Positions 33,540 through 44,330 of a stretch of 64,000 bases of DNA are shown piece by piece. The number at the start of each line of letters is the position of its first letter. Positions within the stretch are counted from its first letter, which is position 1. The notes beneath the pieces are model-generated. The model was not told the DNA's origin. It made no database searches and worked only from the letters and a program-made list of their open reading frames with translations. Source of the stretch: Ceratopteris richardii (taxonomy: Eukaryota > Streptophyta > Polypodiopsida > Polypodiales > Pteridaceae); NCBI GenBank assembly GCA_020310875.1, contig CM035423.1, positions 131,216,138 to 131,280,137 of the forward strand, read 5' to 3'. Both the position numbers and the translations under genes were made by a program.

Positions 33540-33964
33540 GGCACCTATGTTTGTAGCTTCTAGTCTCTTTTCCTCTTGTACTGCAACTTTACACATCCAT
33601 AAATGTGCATCCTCATGCACCCATGAAGAATTTGATCCTATGGAGTGCACTGATTCAATAACTTCTTGCATCATGGTTCCTTCCAAACTCACATATAACA
33701 AATGTGTGCTCAAATTCTAGGCCACAAGTAGTGAGAGTGATTCTTTCTAGAAATCCTAGTGGCCTTTCTATATGTCCATCTACCATTTGTAGCTTCATTC
33801 GCATGGGTCTTAAGGCTAGTTTGCCCCAACAGGGAAGTGTTGGCAATGGAAACTCCTTCTCTTGAGTCTAAGACTGCCTTTATTGTGTATCCTTGATAAG
33901 TGATAGGGAGATAAGAGTTTCCTTCTTCTCCTTCACTCATATCACCTATCTTATCGATGGGCAT
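33540..33964 (-). pseudogene. Gypsy aspartic protease
   Basis: Minus-strand frames 33964-33710 and 33846-33655 together give GNSYLPITYQGYTIKAVLDS, then MKLQMVDGHIERPLGFLERI and ITLTTCGLEFEHTFVICEF. The catalytic loop reads VLDSREGVS, so Gly is displaced. One frameshift near 33840 splits it. The sequence parallels 26540-26841 and 43980-44330. Confidence 0.75.
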
Positions 33965-35337
33965 TTTTCAAACTTTTCTTTGAGGTCCTACCTAAGAGTG
34001 TTAGCTATTTCTTGATTTGCTACATGCTTCCATAACTCTAGTTTGAATTTTATTAGTTCTTCTAAAGTGAGATGGCATTGCAATTTAGTGTTTTTAACTA
34101 GTCAAGTGTTCCTAGGTATAACTGATTCTTCTTTTTTGATCATCACTATGGAAGATCTCATCTGAATAGACTTTGATTCCGGAGGGCCTATGAAATGAGG
34201 CAATTCTCGTAAGGAATTAGAATCAAAGTTTAATCGCCCCCTTGATTGCACATCTTCCTGCTCTCCATAGATAGAGGGAATGTCCTTAAGAAATTGATGA
34301 AGATCATCTACTTCTTGAATCAAAGGGGGCTCCTCTCTCTCCTTCACCCATTTCTCTGCTTGTATTTCTCATAAGAACTCTTGAGAGTATTAATTTATAA
34401 AGGAAGGGATTCCATCAATTGTAGATTTAGGAACATAAGCTTCTGGGTGAGGTAAGCTTCCTCTTCCACTTCTACTATTTTGAACCTATGGTATTGCCAC
34501 AGTCTAGGGTTTAGCCACCAATTGCTCTAATCTCTCCAACAGTCCTTTGAAGTGTAACTCTGGTTTCAATGAGTCTGACTGATTGAAAAGACAACTTGCA
34601 TCGAACATAGCCTAAGCTAATTCTATCATCTTTGCACATAGATTTATCCTTTCAATCTCTAAGTTTGGTTTGGGATAACACATCCAACTCGGCTACGTTG
34701 GGCCCTTCTTGAATTCAAGCTTGGTAGGCTTTGAACATCATGTCCAAACCTTTTGGAGTAGGATCTTCTAAGACCGATCCTGCTTGGGGTTAAGGTGGGA
34801 GGGATGGTGGGGTGTGAAATGGTGGGTTGAATGGAGGGTGTGTCTAAGAGTGGGTTTGAGATGAGATCTCTATTAATTTTGTTTTTGTTTCTCTAAGGGT
34901 TTCTTCTAGTTCAGTCAACTTTCTAGCCCATTGTCTTTTCATTCTCTCATGACTATCTTTCCACATTCTTGTTCTCTTCTTGGCAGTGTTTTTCGATTCA
35001 CTAACCTCTGATTTATTTTTGTGCTCTATGTATAGAAGCTTCTATACTGCTTGTGATCTAACAATTACTTGCACAAGGGAAACTTTTTCACACTTCCATT
35101 GGGTTCTACTACCAAGAAGATTACATTGATCGGGGAAATTTTTTGAGCATTTGTTGGATTCTTTGGACAATCTCTAAGGAGATGTTCCTTTCCATAATGA
35201 AGAACAAAACCTTGAATCACTATAGATTGAAGTTTCGCTTGTGGTGCAGGAAGTGGGCACTCATGAATGAAGTGATCTTCTTGACATGTGTAACATGGTC
35301 CTCTAGGTCCTTGAGGTGGATATTTTCCCACTTCCAA
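33965..35337 (-). pseudogene. Gypsy gag C-terminal region with two zinc knuckles
   Basis: At 35337-35065 the minus strand has CYTCQEDHFIHECP and, 22 residues later, YGKEHLLRDCPKNP, two degenerate CCHC knuckles. A helical charged region (about 34990-34850, KLTELEETLRETKTKLIEIS) and a proline patch follow. Then come decayed frames to 34102-34347 (VDDLHQFLKDIPSIYGEQED) and on to protease. The layout matches 44331-45590. Confidence 0.72.
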
Positions 35338-36503
35338 CTAGGATTTGTGTGCATTACCTGAGTGTAGTCCAACTCGCAACTAGGTTCCATCAATCATGTA
35401 TTGTATTGATGATTCTCACTATGCTCAGGTGTTTCAGTGTAATAAGCCTGTGAGCTATCTCCATGTGTTGAATCAAAACTCTGAGCATTAGGATCACTAT
35501 CTGAGATCAATGGAGATGTTGACACTAATGCCCTATTTAGATTATCTTTTATCATTGCTAACTTAATTGATATTACCTTTGCAAGGACTAGTGGTGGTGG
35601 TTGTCCTAGAACTGCTTGTGGTCTAGGTTGTGTGTGATACTATGGTTTGGACTATTCTTATGGTTTATAGTAAGGTTGTTGTTGCTATTGGTTCTAATAT
35701 CTATCTAGTGGTTGGTATGACTGTTGGTAATTCTATCTAACTACCTGTTTGTTGTAAGGGCAATGCTGAGCCACATGATTTGTATATTTTCTCTCTAGTT
35801 TAGAGTATTGGGCATTTATTTTTCCTAGGTTCTGAGTTTGCATTGGCCACACATTGACCATGTGATCACATCCACTAGTGTAATAACACTTCATGGTGAC
35901 CATTCTTTGAGCTTGTCTATTATGAACTCCTAACTTTTGAGCTACTTGTTCTATCAATTCATCTATTGATGTCATGGGTTTGGATGTAGTACTAGTGGAA
36001 CACTCTCAATCCTTGTAGATTTTAGAAACTTCTAGTTCATCACCCTAATGATCCTTGTTATCAATAATATCCTTAAGCATTGCTCTAACTTATGATGCTC
36101 CTTTAAGTAGACATATCACTAACATCGCAAGAAATCAGCTTTGGGAACCTTAGCACTGAAATCTATGTACCATCCCACTTTTTGCCACACTAGGTGTAGC
36201 TCTTCCGCATACTCTAATTTCTCAAACTCATGAGTGAAAAAATGGTACTTCCCCCATTTACCATTGAACTCTATTTCTGAAGGTAAGATCCTTCTCCTAA
36301 TGGTCCCACTACTTCGCTAAACCAATGGGAGGTTTTTCCAACTGGCATGGGTGGCCACTGGAGGGATCTTGCATGGGGATGATTTGTATGGTCTATAAGT
36401 CCTTCGCTCGTTTGTTTGGCTTGGGCATGATGGGTAAGCTTTCCATATTGACAATCTGCTAACTTATGCCTGTCTACAAACTGGTTCCTACTGCTTTAGC
36501 CAT
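35338..36503 (-). pseudogene. Gypsy-type gag N-terminal region, not a standard Retrotrans_gag domain
   Basis: A possible start MAKAVGTS is at about 36503 on the minus strand. In one phase a well-kept segment reads FNGKWGKYHFFTHEFEKLEY and LVWQKVGWYIDFSAKVPKAD (36290-36120). A frame at 35975-35733 (MTSIDELIEQVAQKLGVHNR, with CYYTSGCDHMVNVWP) holds a degenerate knuckle. A Q/P/Y-rich tract (35730-35600) then leads to the zinc knuckles at 35337. Several stops are present. The tryptophan-rich segment is unfamiliar to me. Confidence 0.6.
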
Positions 36504-36959
36504 GATACTGTTGGTAGTAGATGATGATCGCTTATCTGCTGGAAGAATAAGATCATATTAGCATTGCATAGGAAACATGATAATGCCTTGTTCCCTTTAC
36601 AATACCAACATGGTGTTCTTTGAGTTTAGAGGTTAGTCAAATAGGTGTGTTGTGTGTGTGAGTGAGTGAGAGTTAGGAAGTCAGTAATTTTCCTATATGC
36701 ATACTCTGGTTGTGTATTGTACTTAAATGCATCTATCCCTATGCACAATAGTTTACATGGTTGGGCCAAGGGTTTATTACAGGGTTTGACTCTCCAAACT
36801 TCCTTTGTAGGGTTGCATAATTTGATGTTGATGGTATTTGAAGATGTCTCATGTGATGCTACTTGGATCTCGAACTTTTTAGGTATCCATTTCCAAGTAG
36901 TCCTAGGTGTGACTTGATATGTTTGTGTGGTGATAATAGATGTTCATCGTGAATTGTGT
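36504..36959. other. Unassigned, possible leader or LTR
   Basis: This lies between the gag-like start at 36503 and the decayed tail ending near 36960. TGGTATTGTAAAGG on the minus strand near 36606-36620 weakly resembles a tRNA-Met primer site. There is a short (TG)n at 36650-36660. I cannot fix an LTR end. Confidence 0.35.
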
Positions 36960-38071
36960 GAAGTACATGTCTATGAGTAGTGATTCAACCTAGGGGCTTA
37001 TGTGTGGCTACTTGGCATGAAAGAAAGTCTTAGGCACCCAAATTTTTCGTGCCTTTGGGTCAACCTTCATCGATTGCTTTGGTATCCAAAAAGAAATAAT
37101 CCTCCATGATTAACTCTTGGAATACTCCTTTGTTGCGACCTTCATCCAAGTTGCTGGGTTGGTGTGTCCTTGGGGTCTTTGTATCGGAGCATGGGGCTTC
37201 TCATCCTTACATACCCAAGTCTACTTCACGGTTTGAGTCATCTTACTTTGGGCTATCCATTGACTATGAGCATTGACCATCTGATTTCTCTGCTTCTTGT
37301 ACTCCTTTGTTTGCTTTGTTTCGATCATTTTTGGAAAACAAGGGATTCCATCAAGTCCCTGAATCCTTTGTTGAGAACATCATCCTTCTGCATCAAAGAG
37401 TTTTGGAAAAGAATATCATCTTTATCATCATGTGTACTCTTGGAAGGCCTAGGAGTTGGTGCCTTTCCTAATTCCTTGAGTGCTCCATTTTCTAGCTCAA
37501 CTATGACACACTGTTGGTTCATCTGGACCTGAAAAAAGTCCACTTCTTAGATTCAAGTTCAGAGCATGGTCATAGATCCAATTTAGACCTAAGATAAGAG
37601 GTTCAATGAGGTCCTCATCTTGACATACAATCACTTCACTGTCATTGGCACACCTTGAAGGTAGATGGGAAGTTCCACCTTGCCCATGCAAGGGGTTTCT
37701 GCACCTCCCAATCCTATGAGATACACCTCTATAGGACTGATATTCACTTGCAAAGCTTGACAGTAAGAAAGTTTAACTAGTGCACCTAAATCAATTAAGG
37801 CTCTTATAGTCCTTGTATCCTTTCCTTGTCCTAGCTCTAGCATCATGAAAGGATGCCTATCAAAAATTCGCTAAGGGATCACACTCGTAGCTTGGCACAT
37901 AACCATGTGATATCTTAGTGCCACTTGAGCTTCTTGTCTAGTATGATCTCTACCCTGTCTCCTTATCTTCATTTGTCGAATGCATTCTATGGCTTCTGTC
38001 TAAGCTTCTTCTCAAATTTGCCTCACCTCTTCCTTATATTTCTTTGTAGTGTTGAGTGGATTAAGCATTTC
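36960..38071 (-). pseudogene. Post-integrase extension with a retropepsin-like domain and lysine-rich tail
   Basis: The integrase frame (38284-38072) continues in the same phase, through a TAA and three further stops, into a charged linker (TTKKYKEEVRQI, IRRQGRDHTRQEAQVAL). It then enters RALIDLGALVKLSYCQAL, GLGGAETPCMGKVELPIYLQ and, after a one-base shift, DLIEPLILGLNWIYDHALNL. That is the retropepsin pattern: ALID(S)GA loop with Leu for Ser, flap, ILGLNW. Two more one-base shifts (near 37540 and 37330) lead to a K/Q-rich tail (KQTKEYKKQRNQM) ending near 36960. The element already has a protease between gag and RT, so this is either a second protease or a joint between two elements. Confidence 0.65.
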
Positions 38072-39160
38072 TTATGTGAGAGATTCTTGATATAATTTCA
38101 CCCTGCAACAACTAATATAACTAGGTGAGATGTCACCCTCTAATGTAGCTAGCTGGACTACTCCACTTGTTGAGATCCTATTAATTATCATTGGTCCATA
38201 GCCCTGCTTCTCTAATTTCCTCACATGTTGCTTTAGGGTGTATACCAAGACTAAATCTCCTGCCTTCAAAAACTTACCTTTCACATGAGCATCAAAGTAG
38301 GCTTTTTGCCTCTTGTTAGCTGGATAACTCCCTGTTGCTACTCTCGATCATGTCTCTCCTAGTCGCTCTCAGTCGAAAATTCTCGATGAAAGCTCATGAC
38401 CGGTCCACTCGTGTTCTTGTGCTACTTTCAATGTCAGTATCAAGAAGTCTAATGGCATCACAACATTTTGTCCAAAGACCATCTGAAAGGGGGTAGCTTG
38501 GAGCATCATTTTATAGGCCACTTTGTAGGCCCAAACAACATGATGTAGCTATTTGTCCCAATCAAAATGCTTATTATTCACCAATTTAGTCAAAATAATA
38601 TAAAGTATCTTGTTCGTGCTTTCGGCCTGGCCATTGGCTTGTGGGTGATATGGAGCCAAATTCTTGTAACTTCAATGACCTCATTGAAGAAGTGCACGAT
38701 CACTCACCAAGTCTATTGGAAAACCATATCTTGTAAATACATTCTCAAATAAGAACTTGCTTGTGGTTGTGCATCGTTCTTTCTTGTTGTCTTCACTTCC
38801 ACCCATTTAGTGAAATAATTAGTGGCAACAATGATGTATTCAGCATGTGAACTCTTAGTTAGGAGATTAATAGGACCGACAAAGTCTATTCCCCACTTAG
38901 AGTGCACATTTACCCATCATGGGTTTAAGTGGCATCTCATCTTTACGTATAGGGTACTGAGTTTGTTGACAAATATCACACCTCTTCACGTAGGTATGTG
39001 CATCCATGTGAAGAGTTGGCCACCAAAGACCTAAAAAAGTATTGCTGTGATCACCATATCTAGTCCAAAGTGCCCTCCTACTACACCTTGGTGAGCAATC
39101 TCTAAGATCTTGAGGTATGCACTCTCATGGACACACAATCAAAGATAATCGTCCCTTTCT
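38072..39160 (-). pseudogene. Gypsy integrase
   Basis: On the minus strand the H2C2 finger reads IAHQGVVGGHFG (about 39095) with YVKRCDICQQT (about 38960). The core starts at 38907 with KWGIDFVGPINLL and VATNYFTKWVEVKT. SDRGTHFF and HPQANGQAESTNKIL (about 38655-38610) give the second Asp and the Glu of the DDE triad. The C-terminal domain (38284-38072) has FLKAGDLVLVYTLKQHV and LATLEGDISPSYISCCRVKL. Frame changes near 38710 and 38350 and scattered stops make it inactive. Confidence 0.88.
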
Positions 39161-40145
39161 CATATGTATAGATTATCACCTATGAGTGTGTAATCTAGGG
39201 CTTCTTGTTCTAAACTCCGTTGTTTGGCCAATGTCATTTCTTGAGGGAATGTTTTCATCCTCAAAAAATTTACCAATGGTTCACTCTAATCTGGTACTAG
39301 AGACACTTGATATAGCATAGCATGTTCTACACGTGGTCTAATATGATAGATTGGGCATTCATTGCATAACTTATGGACATCTACTTCCATAGTTGGCCAA
39401 TGCACTCCTAGTCTTTGTAGATTCTTAGGATTCAATGTTTGGAGTGATGTTGTTGTAGTGCACCTACATGTGCTATTTGCAACCATTTTGCATGCTCATC
39501 TTCATCTACACAATAAGCTAGTATGCCTTGATCGATGTGCTTATACATGTTGGCTACTAGTATGTGGTATTTTTGAGGCCTCACTACTTCTTTATCTTTG
39601 GCTTTTAGTATAGGATGTTTAGGTTCAAAGGTTAGAATAGGCACTATAGTTTTGGCCCATTCAAGCACTACTTCTAGATTGAACAAGTAGGCATCAGGAA
39701 GGTCATTGATACTCCTTGAGAAGACTCTCCTGAAGTTAGTCTAGAAAGGTGATCCACCCTAAGGCGAGTTCTACCTTTCCTGACCACAACTTCAAAGTCA
39801 TATTCCATTAGTAAGAGGAACCATCTTACTAATTTGCCAGTATTGCAACATTTGTTCAAAAGATAGAGTAATGCTTGGTGGTCTGCTAAATCCTTCTCTC
39901 TTGGTAGTGGTATAATTTTGTCCAGCCACATTCAATTGGCTATTGGCATAAGCTATTGTAATATCCATATTACCTTCACCAGTAGGTTGTGCTAGTACAC
40001 ACCCAACAGCATAATTGGATGCATCCACATGAACATGGAATGGCTTGTTCCAATCTGTTGTAGTCAAGACTGGTGCTGAACACAATTGTCGCTTAAGCTC
40101 ATTAAAAGAGTTTTCAAATTTGTCTATCCACTTGAAGTTAGTCAA
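39161..40145 (-). pseudogene. Gypsy RNase H and spacer to integrase
   Basis: RNase H begins at 40145 (WNKPFHVHVDASNYAVGCVL, AYANSQLNVAGQNYTTTKRE), then a shift, then LVRWFLLLMEYDFEVVVRKG and TRLRVDHLS. The spacer has FNLEVVLEWAKTIVPIL, KHIDQGILAYCVDEDEH and LGVHWPTMEVDVHKLC, and leads to the integrase finger. The same spacer is split by the copia nest at 13711/24300. Confidence 0.85.
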
Positions 40146-40159
40146 TAGGTTGTACAGAT

Positions 40160-40417
40160 ACTTTGCAATGATTGCATATATATGAATGAAACGTCAATAA
40201 TAGCCGCAATGCTCCATGAAATCTTGTACTTCCTTGGCATTCTTAGGCCTAGGTAGCTTTGTAATAGCTCTAACTTTATCCTCGTCCATGGAGATTCCAT
40301 TCTTTGACACTATGCGTCCTAGAATCTTGCATTGTCTAATGATAAAAATGCACTTTTCTAGGTTCACGAAGACTTGCTTTTCTCTACATTTTCCAAAGAT
40401 TTGTCTTAGCTTAGCAG
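40160..40417 (-). pseudogene. Gypsy RT C-terminal half
   Basis: On the minus strand LRQIFGKCREKQVFVNLEKC, ILGRIVSKNGISMDEDKVRA and RPKNAKEVQDFMEHCGYY give the RT thumb region. It is separated from the catalytic YVDD box (near 42540) by the 2.06-kb TIR element. Removing that element and one TA restores a plausible continuation with a one-base shift. Confidence 0.85.
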
Positions 40418-40419
40418 TA

Positions 40420-42482
40420 GTTCGGTACCAAAACAAGACACTTATGTCCCTTTTTGACAATTTTCCAAAAAATCACACACCTTTTACAAAGAGAATTTGA
40501 GAAAATCCTTTAACATACATATTAAATATAATTCAAACATTAATGCAAAATTATAAAATACAATAAATCATGTTTTTGTTTCATGTAAATAGCCTCTCAA
40601 GATGCTATGGTAGTAAATAAGATGAAAATTCCCAATCAAATGTATTTTTATCAAAAGAAAAAAATTCATTATATGAAAGAAAAAACTATACACACTCCTA
40701 GAAACATAGAACACATAGTATGAACCTCAAATTCACTTAGAAAAATCCTTTCAAGTCAAATAAAATCAATTCTTTTGACTTTGTACACAAAAAACAGCAC
40801 TAGTTCTAAACATGGTTCAAACAAACTTATGAGAATCCAGAGAGGTGTACAAATGCTGACAATCAAACAAGGTATGAAGACAACAACCAAGGTATACACA
40901 TATAAATATAACTACTATGACTCTAGTCACCAAAAACAAAAAAAACTAAAACCTACATATATGAATCAAAAGAATTTATGGACATCATCCAAGGTGTACA
41001 CATTCAAATTACCAAGTAGAAAATGTGTGACATAACAAACCAAAGCTTACATATAAGAGGCTAAATAATTTATTGACATCCATCAAAATTTTCACATCTT
41101 TGGACACAACCAAGAATCTTCTATTATGGGCATCAACCAAATTCTACAGATATAGTCATGAATAGTTTGTGGACACATAAGAAAGCATGTACATCTATGG
41201 AAGAGATCCAATTTCTTCACATGAAGCAAGAAAACATCAAACAAGGTGTACACATACGTGAACTACCAATATGTGAAAATCAACCAAGTTCTTTAGATCT
41301 ATGTATACCAAAAAAAGTAGATATATGTGTGGACACCAACCAATATATCCACATACAAATATTAACATCCAATTGAAATAATGCAAAATTACAAGCATTT
41401 AGCTTGATATCCAAGAAAACAAACTAGTTCCTACAAAGAAACAAGAGTCATGTACATATAGAATCAAAAGAATATATAGTTTTAACCTATTTAGTAAAAA
41501 TATTTTTTTGATAGTTTTTATATGCACAAACACACAATCCCTTGCACATATCAACACATACTAAAAATAATAATCAAAATTCTTTGATATAATCTTTGAT
41601 ATCATAAAATGATAAGGATCATTTGAAAACATTTCATCACTTCCATCTTGGATGCCATCTTCTTTTTGTCAAATGAAATATGTATGCCAATTTTTTTCAT
41701 TCTTATCACAATCACCATTGCGGATCACATATTATTTTATGAGATTAAGAATGAAACATGGCATGAGAGCATATTTCGGAAGGTTTAATACTTAGAATAG
41801 CATTTAAATAATTATTATTTTTCATTATAATTTTGTATTCCACCTTTCGAGCTATGTTCTTTTCATGAACACATAAATATATACTTTGCCAATTTAGCAT
41901 GAAAGTCAGCACCAAATGCAACGGCTACTAGTTCAAAGCAGATGCCTTCTAACTTTGATATAAAATATGCTTTCAATTAGCATGAAGGTTATCCATTGAT
42001 AACTTTCAAGTTCTCTGCAATCTCACTTACACACAAATTATAGTGAGCCATTCTTTAAAAGTTGTGATAAATGGTAGTGATCTAGAGAAGACAAGTTTTG
42101 AGTCCATGTTTATCACTTATGGAAGTGTTCAACTGTCTCTAGAGATCCCTAGACACTTGCTTTACACTACCAAAATCCATGAATAGCTTTCCATTTCCTA
42201 AAACATTTCCAAGTTGTCAAAATTTTTTATTTTTGTTATTTTGTTAGTTATGCTAAAAGTTGAGTTTTTAATAATTCCCATTTTCTTCTTCATTTAATAA
42301 CCCATGTGAAGTTGTAAAATGTTAAAGATTATATTTTTCTCTAAAAGTAAATGATGTGGCTATCAAATCCAAGTGAATATGCCATCAAAGCCTCAAGGGT
42401 GTCATCAAGAAAAATCAACCAATTTGGTGTAAAAGCAGGACACTTAAGTGTCCGAGGACACTCAAGTGTCCTAGTACAGAAC
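40420..42482. mobile_element. Unclassified 2.06-kb TIR element with TA target duplication, non-coding
   Basis: The left end GTTCGGTACCAAAACA and the right end, inverted, GTTCTGTACTAGGACA match over about 11 bases with two mismatches. Both are flanked by TA. Further in, GACACTTATGTCC (left) pairs with GACACTTAAGTGTCC (right). It splits a gypsy RT between the YVDD box and the thumb. The interior is very A+T-rich, with no transposase motif and only short open frames. A motif like CAAGGTGTACACAT recurs at 40841, 40888, 40990 and 41242. Tc1/mariner-like by TA duplication is one option; the TIR sequence does not match a family I know. Confidence 0.7.
42438..42471. repeat. Two adjacent 16-bp palindromes at the right end of the TIR element
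   Basis: GGACACTTAAGTGTCC (42438-42453, perfect) and GGACACTCAAGTGTCC (42456-42471, one mismatch) are spaced by two bases, 11 bp from the right terminus. The left end has one decayed relative, GACACTTATGTCC at 40437. They are likely transposase-binding or hairpin-forming subterminal repeats. Confidence 0.85.
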
Positions 42483-42484
42483 TA

Positions 42485-43226
42485 ATGCTATATATGTGTT
42501 TGTCTAATGTTGCAATGAGCACATAGATCATCAACATAGACTTCAATTTTTTTACACAAGAGTTCTCTAAACACGAAACATCAACCTTTAGAAGGTAGTT
42601 GGCACATTGGTGAGCCCAAACGGCATTAGCCAAAATGTGAACATGCCCCACTCTGTGGCGAAATCCATCTTATGTTGGTCTTCTAGGGCAATGGCCACTT
42701 GATTGTAGCCAGAGAACCCATCAAGGAAGTTGTATACTTCCTTGTCTGCTAGTCTTTCTAATAGATGCTCAGTAATAGGAAGCAGATAACTATCTCTAAC
42801 AGTGGTTGCATTAACCTTCTTCAAGTTAATGCATACAAGTAACTTGCCATTCTTTTTGGGCACCACTACAATGGGGGAAACCCATTCACTGTGCTCAATT
42901 TCATAGATAAATCCAACTTCTACCAACCTATCTATCTCTTCCTTGATCTTGGTGAAATAATTGTCATTATATGTGTATGGCTTCTGCTTAGAGGGTTTGG
43001 CTTCTGAGGTAATGGGAATTGTATGTGATCATATGTCAGATTCTACACCTTTTAGGTCCTTATAACTCCATGCAAGAAAATCTATGTATTCTCTTAATAG
43101 TTCAATCAATTCCTTTTCCTCTTCTTCAATCAGATCGTGTCCTATGTACGTGCATCGAACTTCACCTTCTTCTATGGTCACAATAATTTTATTAGTTATC
43201 TCCTTGTTGTCATAGGCCACTCCCAT
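42485..43226 (-). pseudogene. Gypsy RT N-terminal half with YVDD box
   Basis: From 43226 on the minus strand: KIIVTIEEGEVRCTYIGHDL and LAWSYKDLKGVESDI (pre-RT), then RT fingers at 42926 (GFIYEIEHSEWVSPIVVVPK, SYLLPITEHLLERLADKEVY, FWLMPFGLTNVPTTF). A TAA stands where CAA is expected, followed by EVYVDDLCAHCN near 42540. The sequence then meets the TIR element at 42482. Confidence 0.87.
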
Positions 43227-44330
43227 GAGTGCTTCTCATTTAGGCATTCTGATCATGACTTTCCTATCCTCAATCTTGTACTTCTTAAAGTTTTTAGGGA
43301 CCTCAAACAAAGATTCTTCCTCTTTTGGTAGGAGTTCTCTCTTCTTTCCTTTCTCGCCTTTACTCTTGGTGGTTACTTGTGTGGTTAATCTCACATCGTT
43401 CATAAGCTCTTCTTGTTGTTGAGGGTGAGCATCTACTACGTACACGTGTTCCTCTTTTGATGCACAAAAAGGGTCCATGATTACTTGCTTGTTCAATTTT
43501 GTCCATGGTAGGCTCGCACTCTTCAATAATTGAATCACACATGATTGGTTCTATGGTGAAAATTGAAATGTCATAGTCATCTTCATCACAGTGTGGTGCC
43601 CATTGTTCTTCATTGATAGCTACATCCATTGTAGCTAGGATTTCTTCCCAACCATGAGGTTATAACTTTTCATCCGAAAATACTACAAGTGCATAGGCTG
43701 GGTCCCAAATTGATCTATAATTTTCTTTTGCATCTACTTCTCTATTTTTTTCTCGTTTCTCTTCTCCTATTGCAACTTTACACATCCATAAGTGAGTGTC
43801 TTCATGAATCCAAGAGGATCTCAATCCTATGGAATGCACTGACTCCATGTCATCTATGGCTCTATGGATGGGATTCCACTATATAGGAGGCACATCTCTA
43901 TGAGAGTAGTCCTTGAGATTGACTTTGGTTGTAACACCTAAGTGTTGCAGATATAAGGAATTGGTTCCCCAATCGTGCACTACCTACACCTGTCTCATGA
44001 ATGGTCTTCCCAAAATCATCTCATAGGCCTGGTTTTTGCTAAAGTCACATATGGCAAAAGTATGCTCAAACTCTACACCACAAGTAGTGAGAGTTATCCC
44101 TTCTAGGAGTCCGGGTCTCTATGTGACCATCGGCCATCTGTAATTTTATTCTTGTTGGCCTGAGTGTTGGCTTACCGCATCGCTTCCATAGGGAAGTGTT
44201 AGCAATTCCAACTCCTATGCTTGAGTCCAAAATAGCCTTGGTTGTGTAACCCTGATGAGTGATAGGGAGATAGGTGTTTCCTTCCTCTCCTTTGCTCGTA
44301 TCACCTATTTATTGAGAGGTATTTTTGGCA
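43227..44330 (-). pseudogene. Gypsy protease and linker to RT
   Basis: Protease sequence is readable at about 44330-43990 in decayed frames: KAILDSSIGVGIANTSLW-like start, RMKLQMADGHIETRTPR and QAYEMILGRPFMRQV-like end, parallel to 33540-33964. The linker frames 43848-43660, 43629-43360 and 43538-43236 (ESLFEVPKNFKKYKIEDRKV) match 25977-26318 and 33039-33311. The catalytic Asp seems present but frameshifts separate the halves. Confidence 0.65.

Noticed and set aside
40420..42482. Helitron
   Set aside because: Paired inverted ends and a TA duplication are seen, whereas Helitrons lack TIRs and insert between A and T without duplication; no CTRR end.
40420..42482. Solo LTR
   Set aside because: No TG...CA ends, no 5-bp duplication; the ends are inverted repeats.
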